NCBI RefSeq assembly: GCF_027625935.1
Contig: NZ_CP115300.1
Span: 4,340,001 to 4,404,000, forward strand
DNA from: Streptomyces camelliae
GTDB lineage: Bacteria > Actinomycetota > Actinomycetes > Streptomycetales > Streptomycetaceae
Reading direction: 5' to 3'
Length of the DNA stretch: 64,000 nucleotides
The position numbers and the translations under genes are program-made. Shown one piece after another: positions 19,356 through 28,341 of the stretch (positions are counted from its first letter, which is position 1; every line of letters starts with the position of its first letter). The notes under the pieces are model-generated. The model worked only from the letters and a program-made list of their open reading frames with translations, was not told the origin of the DNA and searched no databases.

Positions 19356-19679
19356 TTACGCCCCCTTGGGCCCTGCCTGCTGCACCACCTCGAAGGACCA
19401 CAGCGTGGAGCCGCTCGCCGCCGGCTTCGGCCGCTCACCCTCCGCGCCGCCCTGGTGCGCGGACTTCATCGGCCCCTCCATCCAGGCCTGGAACGACTCC
19501 TCGTCGCGCCAGCGCGTGTAGACGAGGTAGGTGTCGGTGCCCTCGACGGGACGCAGCAGCTCGAACCACTCGAAGCCGTCGGAGTTCTCCACCGCGTGGG
19601 CCCGGGAGGCGAACCGCTTCTCCAGCACCTCCCGCTGCTCGGCGGGGACGGTCAGCACGTTGATCTTCACTACGCTCAT
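19356..19679 (-). CDS. Antibiotic biosynthesis monooxygenase (ABM) domain protein
   Basis: 107 residues. VVKINVLTVPAEQREVLEKR, GFEWFELLRPVEGTDTYLV and the WRDEESFQAWMEGP helix form the ferredoxin-like ABM fold, as in heme-degrading or quinol-oxidising monooxygenases. The substrate is unknown. It is convergent with the GntR gene, 35 bases away. Confidence 0.82.
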   Translation of the reverse strand: MSVVKINVLTVPAEQREVLEKRFASRAHAVENSDGFEWFELLRPVEGTDTYLVYTRWRDEESFQAWMEGPMKSAHQGGAEGERPKPAASGSTLWSFEVVQQAGPKGA

Positions 19680-19865
19680 GACACCATCCTGACCCAGCCC
19701 GCCCCCTCCGGCCCGGCCAGGGGTGCCCCAGGTACGCCAAACCCTGGAAACCCCCGGGTCCGTCCCCTGACGACCCCTTAGGGGATGTCACAGGTCGGCC
19801 GCAAACCGGGGCCCGGACGCCCGGGCCCGGCACACCGCTCTTCGGGACCGGGTACGTTCGATGAC

Positions 19866-20834
19866 GTGGCTGGATTCAGGAACGGACGCGGGGGCCGGGA
19901 CAACCGCACCCCGCAGGGACAGCAGGCGCCGCACGGGCCGTCGTACGGAGCGGGACAGCCCGGGGGACCGTCGTACGGGCGGCCGGGACCGGGCCCGTCG
20001 TACGGCTACCCGTCGGCGCCGAGGCCGCCGCACCCACAGCAGGGGGCGCCGCATCCGCAGCAGTCGTACGCCCCGCAGGGGCAGTCGTACGGCTACCCGG
20101 GCGCGAGTGAGGACGGCCCGGAGTACTTCGGCGACGGCGGCTACGCGGGCGCCGGACACGGCGCGCCGGCGGACCGGTACGCGGCCGACAACCCGGGCCA
20201 CACCCAGGCGTTCTCCATCGACGAGGCCGCCGGCTACACCCAGGGCGCGACCTACCAGGCCGGCACGGCCGCCGCACCCGCGGCCCCGCTCGGCCCGCCG
20301 CTGCACTGGAAGGAACTGCTGAAGGGGATCGTCCTCTCCCCGAACCAGACGTTCCTGCGCATGCGGGACTACACGATGTGGGCCCCGGCGCTCATCACCA
20401 CGTTCCTCTACGGCCTGCTCGCCGTCTTCGGCTTCGACGCCGCCCGCAAGGACGCGATCCACTCCGCGTTCTCCACCACGGTGCCGATCGTGCTGATCAC
20501 GGCGGTCGTGATGGTGCTGGGCCTGTTCGTCCTGGGCGTGGTCACCCACACCCTGGCCCGCCAGCTCGGCGGCGACGGCGCCTGGCAGCCGACGGTCGGC
20601 CTGTCCATGCTGATCACGGCCCTCACGGACGCGCCGCGCCTGGTCGTCGCCATGTTCGCCGGCGGCGACGCCGGCTTCGTCCAGCTCCTCGGCTGGGCCA
20701 CCTGGATCGGCGCGGGCGCCCTGCTGACCCTGATGGTCGCCCGCTCCCACGACCTGCCCTGGGTGAAGGCGCTGGGCGCGTCGTCGATCCAGCTGATCGC
20801 GCTGCTGTCGATAGTGAAGCTGGGCACGTTCTAG
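19866..20834 (+). CDS. Yip1-domain membrane protein
   Basis: 322 residues from a GTG at 19866. The N-terminal ~140 residues are low-complexity, rich in Gly, Pro, Tyr and Gln with repeated PSYG units. The C-terminal half has HWKELLKGIVLSPNQTFLRMRD followed by five hydrophobic helices, the Yip1 family pattern. The function in bacteria is not established. It is convergent with the DUF2690 gene; only 4 bases separate their stops. Confidence 0.75.
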   Translation: MAGFRNGRGGRDNRTPQGQQAPHGPSYGAGQPGGPSYGRPGPGPSYGYPSAPRPPHPQQGAPHPQQSYAPQGQSYGYPGASEDGPEYFGDGGYAGAGHGAPADRYAADNPGHTQAFSIDEAAGYTQGATYQAGTAAAPAAPLGPPLHWKELLKGIVLSPNQTFLRMRDYTMWAPALITTFLYGLLAVFGFDAARKDAIHSAFSTTVPIVLITAVVMVLGLFVLGVVTHTLARQLGGDGAWQPTVGLSMLITALTDAPRLVVAMFAGGDAGFVQLLGWATWIGAGALLTLMVARSHDLPWVKALGASSIQLIALLSIVKLGTF

Positions 20835-20838
20835 GTCC

Positions 20839-21499
20839 TCAGCCTGTACTCCCGGTCGGGGCCGGTGTCGCGGAGGTCAGATCCGTGGCGCCGGCCCCGA
20901 CCGTCATCACATGGCCCCGGGCGACTTCGCGCTTGACCGGGTTGACGGCCACGGCCGCCGCCTGGGCGGTGAAGTCCGGCCGAGCCGGCGCCGACAGCAT
21001 CGCCTTGTAGTTGGTGTGACCGGTGTCGACCTTCGCGATCAGCCGCCGCGTCGGTGAGGTCCGGATCTCCACCGTGTCGCCGGCCTCGGCGCCCGTGAGC
21101 TTGCCCCACACCGTGTGGCAGGTCCTGCTGTAACGGATCTCCAGGTGCATGGTCCCTGCCCACCCGTCCTTGATCGTGGACGTGTCGGCCCGGTCGCATC
21201 CGGTGATCTTGGGGTCGAGCCCGTCACATCCGGCCCCGGAACAACCGGGCGTGGCCGACGCGGTCCCGGCCCCGGCTGTCCGTACGGCGGTCGGCCGCTG
21301 TCCTCCCGTACCGCCCGCCAGCGTCGCCACCACCGATCGCACTGGTCAGCAGCGCGGAGATCACGGTCCCGGCGACGGTGACGAGAAGCGACCCGACAAG
21401 GGTCTCGGGCCCGTGTCTGCGGAGCCAGGCGCCGAACCGGGCACCGGGCCCGGGCAGGGGCCCCTCCCCACCGCCGGCGGAGTCGGTGGACACCCTCAC
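20839..21499 (-). pseudogene. DUF2690-type secreted/membrane protein, probably frameshifted
   Basis: Two overlapping leftward frames together make one expected protein. The first (GTG at 21499) gives a cytoplasmic start and a membrane helix, LVGSLLVTVAGTVISALLTS. The second (GTG at 21342, stop at 20839) gives the DUF2690 domain, GCSGAGCDGLDPKITGC and CHTVWGKLTGAEAGDTVEIR. The domain lacks a signal peptide alone, and the helix frame then runs into a non-family tail. A one-base shift between about 21,250 and 21,340 would join them. A separate short gene starting at 21342 cannot be excluded. Confidence 0.55.
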
Positions 21500-21595
21500 A
21501 ACGCCATCACCCTTCCCCCAAGTCTCTTAGGTCTGACGGGTGTTGGTGCCATAAGATGACGCCCCTGCCGAGCATCGGAGCAAGAAGGAGGGGTT

Positions 21596-22009
21596 GTGGA
21601 AGCCGAATTGGTGGCACTCGCGTCCACCGCGGGCACAGCAGTGGTAACGGCTCTCACCACTGATCTGTGGGAACGGGCCCAGGCCTCGGTCGGCGCGCTG
21701 TGGCGCCGCGCGTACCCGGAGCGGGCCGCCACGGTGGAGGCAGAGCTCACCGAGACCCGCACCCTGCTGCTGGCCGACGCCCAGGACGACCTCACCGAGG
21801 TCTCGGCGGAGGAATGGCGTCTGCGCTTCCGACGACTGCTCGCCGCCCACCCCGACCTCGCGGAGGAACTACGCCGCGTCCTGGCTGAAGATCTGGCTCC
21901 GGCGCTGTCGGCCCAGCCGCAGGGCAACTCCACGGTCTTCAACGCGACGGCGACCGGTAACGGCCGCGTCTACCAGTCGGCCGGGAATCAGACGATCAAC
22001 GAGCGATGA
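21596..22009 (+). CDS. Hypothetical protein with C-terminal YQxAxxQTINE tag
   Basis: 137 residues from a GTG. The N-terminus is a helical segment with a hydrophobic patch (LVALASTAGTAVVTALTTDLW), then a long charged helix (AEEWRLRFRRLLAAHPDLAEELRRVL), and it ends NGRVYQSAGNQTINER. No enzyme motif is seen. The stop overlaps the next gene (ATGA), and that protein carries a matching tag near its N-terminus, so the two probably work together. Confidence 0.6.
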   Translation: MEAELVALASTAGTAVVTALTTDLWERAQASVGALWRRAYPERAATVEAELTETRTLLLADAQDDLTEVSAEEWRLRFRRLLAAHPDLAEELRRVLAEDLAPALSAQPQGNSTVFNATATGNGRVYQSAGNQTINER

Positions 22010-22821
22010 CGGATCAGCCCCCTCAGCGGCCGGAGAAGCCCACCGGGCAGTCCTTCACGGCGACTCCGGCGGACAGCGCACGCACGTACCAGACCGCCCG
22101 CGACCAGACGATCAACGAACACAACGAGCACCACCACCACTACGCCCCGCGGACCTCCCTGCGGACGGGTGTGGCCTGGTCGGTGGCCGGAGCGGTGATC
22201 GTGGCCATGGGCGCCTTCGTGGGCGTCGACCTGTGGGACCGGCACACGGCAGCGCACACGGACTCGGACGCGGCCGTGGCGGGCGACACGACGACGACAC
22301 GAACGCCGCCGTCACCGAGCCCCTCGCTCACGCCGTCACCGAGCACGACTCCTACGGCGTCCGGGACGGAACCGGCGGCACCGGCAGCGTCCACGCCGGC
22401 GGTGTCCGCCTCCGGCGCGCTCCCCAATCCGGCTCACAGGTGCAGCGCGTTGAAGCCCACGTACGTCCCGAACGTGCAGGCCAAGTCCTGCGTCCGGATC
22501 GCCGACGGCCGCCTGTACATGAACGCCGAGTGGCGCGCCACCTCGGGCCATGCGCTGGTGGACGTCTACCTCTGGCTCGAAGACGGGACGAGCACGCAGG
22601 TGGTGTATCCGGCCACGGGTGTGCCGAGGGAGGCAGCCGGTCAAGAGGCCTGGCCGACACCGCGGACCGAACGGCAGTGGACCGAGTTCGCGGTCGACAA
22701 GGATCTGGTGCAGGGCGTGAAGTACAACGTCAGCGTGTCGGTGTGGCCTGAGGGCAGCGGACCACCCAACATCGGCAGCCCCAAGGTCACCGGCACCCAG
22801 CAGTGGATCATCTACTCCTGA
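22006..22821 (+). CDS. Membrane-anchored extracytoplasmic protein with N-terminal YQxAxxQTINE tag
   Basis: 271 residues. A short cytoplasmic part has RTYQTARDQTINE then HNEHHHHY; one helix follows (VAWSVAGAVIVAMGAFVGV, about 54-72), then a Thr/Ser/Pro-rich linker (about 85-135) and a compact C-terminal domain with two Cys (HRCSALKP, AKSCVRI) that looks beta-rich. Translation is coupled to the preceding gene. The tag sits on the cytoplasmic side, where the partner could dock. The function is unknown. Confidence 0.6.
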   Translation: MTDQPPQRPEKPTGQSFTATPADSARTYQTARDQTINEHNEHHHHYAPRTSLRTGVAWSVAGAVIVAMGAFVGVDLWDRHTAAHTDSDAAVAGDTTTTRTPPSPSPSLTPSPSTTPTASGTEPAAPAASTPAVSASGALPNPAHRCSALKPTYVPNVQAKSCVRIADGRLYMNAEWRATSGHALVDVYLWLEDGTSTQVVYPATGVPREAAGQEAWPTPRTERQWTEFAVDKDLVQGVKYNVSVSVWPEGSGPPNIGSPKVTGTQQWIIYS

Positions 22822-22966
22822 TCCTCTTCCGGGCGCCTACGTGCTCCTAGGCGTCGAGAACCTGTCCGGCCCGCTGCACGACGGGCGGCTCGACGCTCCA
22901 GGCTGACTTGACTAAATGACGGTAGTAGTCTGGGCCCCTGCTCCGGCGGCAGGGGGAGGTCCGAAC

Positions 22967-24400
22967 GTGGCACGCAAGGTGGGGATCTACACCCGCATCT
23001 CACGGGATGACGAAGGCGAAGCGCTCGGTGTCGCCCGCCAGCAGCAGGACTGCGAGCGTCTGGCGGATCTCCGGTCGTGGCAGGCCGTGAAGATCTACGA
23101 GGACAACGACGTCTCCGCGTTCAAGCGCAACGTCGTACGCGAAGAGTTCGAGCTGATGCTGACCGACCTCCGCGCCGGTCTGATCGACGGCATCGTGGCG
23201 TACGACCTTGACCGGCTCGCTCGACAGCCACGCGACCTTGAGCGCCTGATCGAGATCTACGACGAGCGCCCGCGCCTGAAGTTCGCCACAGTCACGAACG
23301 ACATCAACATCGGAACGCCTGACGGCCGCACGATGGCCCGCATTATGGTCGCGTTCGCCAACAAGTCCTCTCACGACGCCTCGCGCCGGATCAGGCGCAA
23401 GCACCTGGAGCTGGCCCAGCAGGGCAAGGACGGCGGCGGCCCGGCACCGTACGGGTGGCAGAGGGACGACCGCACCAAGGTGGACCGGAAGGCCGCCGAG
23501 GCCATCCGTGAAGCGCAGAAAGAGATCCTGGCCGGCGTACGCATCGGGACCATCCGCACGAGGTGGCAGGAGCAGGGCTTGGGCAACCCCCGCGAGGGAA
23601 CCAAGCGCATGGCTCACCACCACGTCGAGCACATCCTGACGAGCCCGCGACTGGTCGGTTACCGGACCTACCACGGCGAGATTCTTTACGGCGAGGACGG
23701 CCAGCCCGTCATGGGCGACTGGGAGCCGATCAACACCCTTGAGGAGTGGGAGGCGGTTTGCGCGGCGGTCAAGGAGCGGAAGCAGAAGCGACCGGGTCAG
23801 TCGCTCGCGCGTAAGTACCTGCTCTCAGGGATCGCCCGCTGCGGCCTCTGCAAGACCAAGATCCGGGGTCAGGTAAACCACAAGTGGAAGCCAGGCTCGA
23901 ACGCAGCGAGGTTCACCTATCAGTGCTCGGTGGTGAATGGAGGGTGCGGCAAGGTCGGACGCACCGGGGAGCCGGTTGACCGGCTGATCGCTCAGCTCGT
24001 ACTCGAAGAACAACGGACACGGGTGTCGGTGACAGCAACGCCAGTTGACCAACGGTGGCCCAAAGAAGATGAGTTGGCACAGGTCCAGGAGGACATCAAC
24101 CAGCTCGTACAGGCGGAGAAGTCGAAGCAGATCACCGTGGCCACCCTTCTACAGCTCCTGCCCAACAAGGAGCGGACGCGTGATGAGCTGAAGCTCGAAC
24201 GGGCCCGCTTCTACAAGGAGCAGAAGCAGGCCGAAGCCAAAAACGACACAGCGAACCTGACGGTTGAAGAGTTCTTCGCCTTGCCAGTCGAGCGGCAGCA
24301 AGAAATCGCCCTGCACAGCCTGTCCGCCGTGCTCATCCACCCAGCCGGGCGAGGCCGACGCAAGTTCGACCCCAGTTTGATCGAGCCCGTCTGGCATTGA
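22967..24400 (+). CDS. Large serine integrase/recombinase of the AICE
   Basis: 477 residues from the GTG at 22967, chosen because GGGGGAGG lies 7 bases before it. The N-terminal resolvase domain has GIYTRISRDDEGEALGV with the catalytic Ser, and YDLDRLARQPRDLERLI. A recombinase domain follows (about 165-270), then a zinc ribbon with CGLCKTK and YQC/GCGK, and a charged coiled-coil stretch. Such enzymes integrate elements at a single attB with no tRNA needed. It is divergent in function and strand from the replication and transfer genes, and sits at the left end of the element. Confidence 0.9.
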   Translation: MARKVGIYTRISRDDEGEALGVARQQQDCERLADLRSWQAVKIYEDNDVSAFKRNVVREEFELMLTDLRAGLIDGIVAYDLDRLARQPRDLERLIEIYDERPRLKFATVTNDINIGTPDGRTMARIMVAFANKSSHDASRRIRRKHLELAQQGKDGGGPAPYGWQRDDRTKVDRKAAEAIREAQKEILAGVRIGTIRTRWQEQGLGNPREGTKRMAHHHVEHILTSPRLVGYRTYHGEILYGEDGQPVMGDWEPINTLEEWEAVCAAVKERKQKRPGQSLARKYLLSGIARCGLCKTKIRGQVNHKWKPGSNAARFTYQCSVVNGGCGKVGRTGEPVDRLIAQLVLEEQRTRVSVTATPVDQRWPKEDELAQVQEDINQLVQAEKSKQITVATLLQLLPNKERTRDELKLERARFYKEQKQAEAKNDTANLTVEEFFALPVERQQEIALHSLSAVLIHPAGRGRRKFDPSLIEPVWH

Positions 24401-24403
24401 CCG

Positions 24404-24542
24404 TCAGGCCTTGCCATGCAAAACGCGCGCACGGCGCACCCACTCCTCATCCCGCTCAGGGGCCCGGCGAAGGTGCATGCGAAGCCACTCCTCAATAGTC
24501 ATTACCTCGCGCTTCGGCGCATCCTTCCGGGACTTCGGCTGT

Positions 24543-24559
<17 letters not shown>
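24404..24559 (-). CDS. Small charged protein between integrase and RepSA
   Basis: 51 residues from the ATG at 24559, with GGAGGTGCACTTG just upstream. The body is basic and helical (KREVMTIEEWLRMHLRRAPE, RDEEWVRRARVLHG). It overlaps the 3' end of repSA by 17 bases and ends 3 bases after the convergent integrase stop. Tyrosine-integrase AICEs usually have xis in this slot, so it could be a directionality factor, but no homology shows that. Confidence 0.6.
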
Positions 24560-25924
<1,365 letters not shown>

Positions 25925-25928
<4 letters not shown>

Positions 25929-26146
25929 TGGCGACCGCCTCGGTGGGCGGGGCCGTGGTTGGCGGTGTAGTCCTCGACCAGGGCCTTGACGTTGTCGTCG
26001 CCGTTGGCGTGGTCCTCCGCGCCGCAGCCGCCGCACACGTAGTCGCCCTGCGAGCTGGTGTAGCGGGTGCCGCCGCGGACGCGCAGGCCGGGCTTTTCCT
26101 CGGTCGGGTACAGGTCGCTGGGGGGTTTGCGGAACACGCCGGTCAC
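25925..26146 (-). CDS. Small zinc-ribbon-like AICE protein
   Basis: 73 residues, GTG start with AGGAG upstream. YVCGGCGAEDH suggests a half zinc ribbon. Both ends overlap the neighbours by 4 bases (GTGA), so it is translationally locked between the 60-residue zinc protein and RepSA. The function is unknown. Confidence 0.65.
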
Positions 26147-26325
26147 CTCCTGGCCTGGGCGAGGGCGGAGGCGGGGATCGTGTGGCCGGTGCCCTTGCAG
26201 GCCCGGCAGGTGACGGTGAGGGTGGCGCGGGTGCCGTCGGTGTTGCGGGTGCCGGTGGTGATGGCGACGGTGGCGAAGCCGTCGCAGTCGCGGCAGACAG
26301 GCGTGTTCAGGCCGTGCTGGGGCAT
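26143..26325 (-). CDS. Small DnaJ-type zinc-finger protein
   Basis: 60 residues with two CxxC pairs, CRDCDGF and CRACKGTGH, spaced as in DnaJ/TraR-like zinc binding. Part of the AICE transfer/replication operon. The role is unknown; it may bind DNA or a partner protein. Confidence 0.65.
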   Translation of the reverse strand: MPQHGLNTPVCRDCDGFATVAITTGTRNTDGTRATLTVTCRACKGTGHTIPASALAQARR

Positions 26326-26419
26326 GATGGGGCTTCCCTTTCGGGTCCGTTGGATCTGGAAGTGGTTGCAGGCGTCCGGGGCGGCGGTTCTTTGGCGAGA
26401 GAGCCGCCCCGGGGGCCGT

Positions 26420-26656
26420 TCAGCGGCGGCGGTTGCGTCCGCGCGGGATGGGCGGGATGGAGTCGTAGGACTCCTGGCCGGCGCGGAAGTCGCTCAGGTC
26501 GGTCACGTCCTTGTCGTTGCCGACCTGCCGCATGATCCGGTTCATGGCCTTGGTGTCCCGGTGACGGCGGGCGATGGCGTATTCGCGGCCGAGTTCGACC
26601 ATCTCCTCATTGCGGGCGGGTTCCGGGGTGCTGTTCTTGCGGCTGAAGATGCCCAT
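26420..26656 (-). CDS. Small AICE hypothetical protein
   Basis: 78 residues, charged and helical in the middle (MVELGREYAIARRHRDTKAM), with an Arg-rich end. It begins MGIFSRKNS, which could be a membrane-proximal or partner-binding start. It lies 1 base after the spread-protein gene on the same strand. Confidence 0.6.
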   Translation of the reverse strand: MGIFSRKNSTPEPARNEEMVELGREYAIARRHRDTKAMNRIMRQVGNDKDVTDLSDFRAGQESYDSIPPIPRGRNRRR

Positions 26657-26657
26657 G

Positions 26658-26969
26658 TCAGTGACCCTTCTGGTTGTTGAGGAGCGAGCGGAGGACGACG
26701 GCGGTCACGGCGACGGAGACGCCGGTGATGGCGACCGCCAGCAGCAGCGAGACCAGGACCGCGCCGACGACGAGGACCACGGCGGTGCCGCCGCCGACGA
26801 GGGCGAGCGCGGTGCCGGGGGTGAGCTGAATGGTCGGCCGGTTCGAGGCCGGGGCCGCGCGGGCGACCGGGGCCGGGGCCGGCACGACGGGCGCCTGGAC
26901 GGCGGTCTCGTGCTGGACCGGCGCCGGGGGCGGGGCGGTGTCCGGGGTCGGGTACTTCGGGGTGAACAC
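26658..26969 (-). CDS. SpdD-like spread protein
   Basis: 103 residues from a GTG at 26969. A Pro/Ala-rich N-terminal half is followed by two adjacent helices (ALALVGGGTAVVLVVGAVLV, LLAVAITGVSVAVTAVVL). The start FTPKYPTPDTAP and this layout match the SpdD proteins of Streptomyces conjugative elements, which assist intramycelial spread of the element. Confidence 0.78.
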   Translation of the reverse strand: MFTPKYPTPDTAPPPAPVQHETAVQAPVVPAPAPVARAAPASNRPTIQLTPGTALALVGGGTAVVLVVGAVLVSLLLAVAITGVSVAVTAVVLRSLLNNQKGH

Positions 26970-26992
26970 GGCGTGTGTCCCTTCGGATCGGG

Positions 26993-27148
26993 TTAGTTGA
27001 CGAGGGAGCCGACGACGGGCCCGAGAACGCTGTGCGCGAGGAGGTAGCCGCCGAGGAGGAGCAGGATCACGAGCCACCACGGCGGGCGGACGTGCTTGAC
27101 GCCGAGGTAGCCGAGGCCGATCACGGCGAGCCAGAGCGGAACGTTCAT
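26993..27148 (-). CDS. Very small membrane protein of the AICE
   Basis: 51 residues from the ATG at 27148, with AGGAGG 11 bases upstream. Two hydrophobic segments: PLWLAVIGLGYLGV and WWLVILLLLGGYLLAHSVLG. It fills the gap between the spread gene and the next small gene. It is probably another spread-type membrane peptide; function inferred from position only. Confidence 0.65.
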   Translation of the reverse strand: MNVPLWLAVIGLGYLGVKHVRPPWWLVILLLLGGYLLAHSVLGPVVGSLVN

Positions 27149-27162
27149 GACGAGCTGTCCTC

Positions 27163-27351
27163 CTAGGCCTTGCAGCGGTGGGTGCGGGCGGCGAGTTCGG
27201 CGGCGGAGCGGTCGGGGTAGTCGGCGGAGAAGCCGCAGCCGGGGGCAGTGCAGGCGGCGGTGTGCTTGTCGCGGCCACGGCCGTCGAAGTACGTGGCGAC
27301 CTGGACGGGGCCGATACGGATCACGTCGCGGAAGCGGCGGTGTACAGCCAC
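27163..27351 (-). CDS. Mobile element transfer protein (small zinc-binding type)
   Basis: 62 residues, GTG start with AGGAGGTTCACCC just before it. VQVATYFDGRGRDKHTA, then CTAPGCGFSADY and a terminal THRC form a C2HC-like arrangement, as in small proteins annotated mobile element transfer protein in AICEs. Its exact role in transfer is not known. Confidence 0.72.
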   Translation of the reverse strand: MAVHRRFRDVIRIGPVQVATYFDGRGRDKHTAACTAPGCGFSADYPDRSAAELAARTHRCKA

Positions 27352-27370
27352 GGGTGAACCTCCTTTGGGA

Positions 27371-28042
27371 TCAGGCGAGTTGGAGTTGGTCGGTGATGGC
27401 GCGGGTCATGTCCTCGGGCAGACCGAGGCGGGCGGAGAGCACGTCGGCGGGCATCGGGGAGCCGGTGGAGGCCCGGTGTGCTTCGGCGAGCTTGCGGGCG
27501 TGATCCAGCAGGGCCACCGGGACGACCAGGGCAGGAGCCGCAGGCTTCACGGGAGCCGGTTCCGGCGCGGGAGCCAGTTCCGGAGCAGGCGCCGGGGCGG
27601 GTTCATCGGCGCGGTGGATCTCGACGTCCGGCATGGCCGGTTCCTCGACTACCGGCTCAGCAGGAGCCGAGGCCGGGGTGGCGGGCGAGTGGACGAGCAG
27701 GGTGCCGCCGAGGAAGGCCAGGGCGGGCCAGCCTGCGACGAGGATCCGCAGCCAGGACGGCACTTGGTGCAGGTCGAGGAGTCCGGCGGTGGCGATGTTG
27801 GCGCCGAGCGAGGCGCTCAGGGCGATGACGAACCAGGTCCAGGCCGAGCGGTCGCGTCGGGCGTTGCGCAGTCGGCGCCAGGCGGCGACAAGGAGCAGGT
27901 CGACGGAGACCGGGTAGGCCCAGGCCTTCCACCCGGACTGACCGGCCGCATCGGCCAGGTCGTGCAGGTGGGCGAAGGACAGCGCACCGGCGATCACGGC
28001 CTGGATGAGGACGGCGTCCGGGCGGAGGGGCGAGCGGGGCAT
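27371..28042 (-). CDS. DUF2637 membrane protein (SpdB-like)
   Basis: 223 residues from the ATG at 28042, placed 8 bases after GGGAGG; a GTG three codons earlier is too close to that site. Four helices lie in the first ~115 residues, including AYPVSVDLLLVAA, the DUF2637 core. A Pro/Ala/Glu linker follows and then a C-terminal helical domain resembling a winged helix (LPEDMTRAITDQLQ). DUF2637 proteins accompany TraB pumps and are thought to help spread DNA through septa. Confidence 0.75.
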   Translation of the reverse strand: MPRSPLRPDAVLIQAVIAGALSFAHLHDLADAAGQSGWKAWAYPVSVDLLLVAAWRRLRNARRDRSAWTWFVIALSASLGANIATAGLLDLHQVPSWLRILVAGWPALAFLGGTLLVHSPATPASAPAEPVVEEPAMPDVEIHRADEPAPAPAPELAPAPEPAPVKPAAPALVVPVALLDHARKLAEAHRASTGSPMPADVLSARLGLPEDMTRAITDQLQLA

Positions 28043-28087
28043 GAAAGACACCTCCCTTCACGGGAGTCGGGCCCAGGACGGGCGGGG

Positions 28088-28258
28088 TCAGTCGGGGTTC
28101 TGGCCGGAGCCGAGGCAGTTCAGGCAGAGACCGGTCTGTTTGCCGACGGTGTGGCGCTTGCGGCCGACGCGGACGGTGCGGGAGACCTCTCCGGTGCCCT
28201 TGCACACCGGGCACTGCCCGGACTCGGCGGCGGGAGGGGCGGTGTCGGGTGTTGCCAC
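28088..28258 (-). CDS. Small double-CxxC zinc protein
   Basis: 56 residues from a GTG at 28258 to the TGA at 28088. CPVCKGTGEV and CLNCLGSGQ are two CxxCxGxG motifs as in DnaJ zinc fingers, separated by a basic strand (VRVGRKRHTVGKQ). It lies between the pump gene and the DUF2637 gene on the same strand. It may bind zinc; partner unknown. Confidence 0.68.
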   Translation of the reverse strand: MATPDTAPPAAESGQCPVCKGTGEVSRTVRVGRKRHTVGKQTGLCLNCLGSGQNPD

Positions 28259-28341
28259 GGTGGAACCGCCTTCCGGTTTTCGGCATGGACGGGGTAGGGA
28301 CCTGGCGCGAGGGCGGTCGCGCTGACCGTGGAACAGGGGTG

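Noticed and set aside
22831..22838. GGGCGCCT near the integrase start also at 33210-33217, considered as AICE att core
   Set aside because: Eight GC-rich bases are too short to support attachment sites. The element ends remain undetermined.
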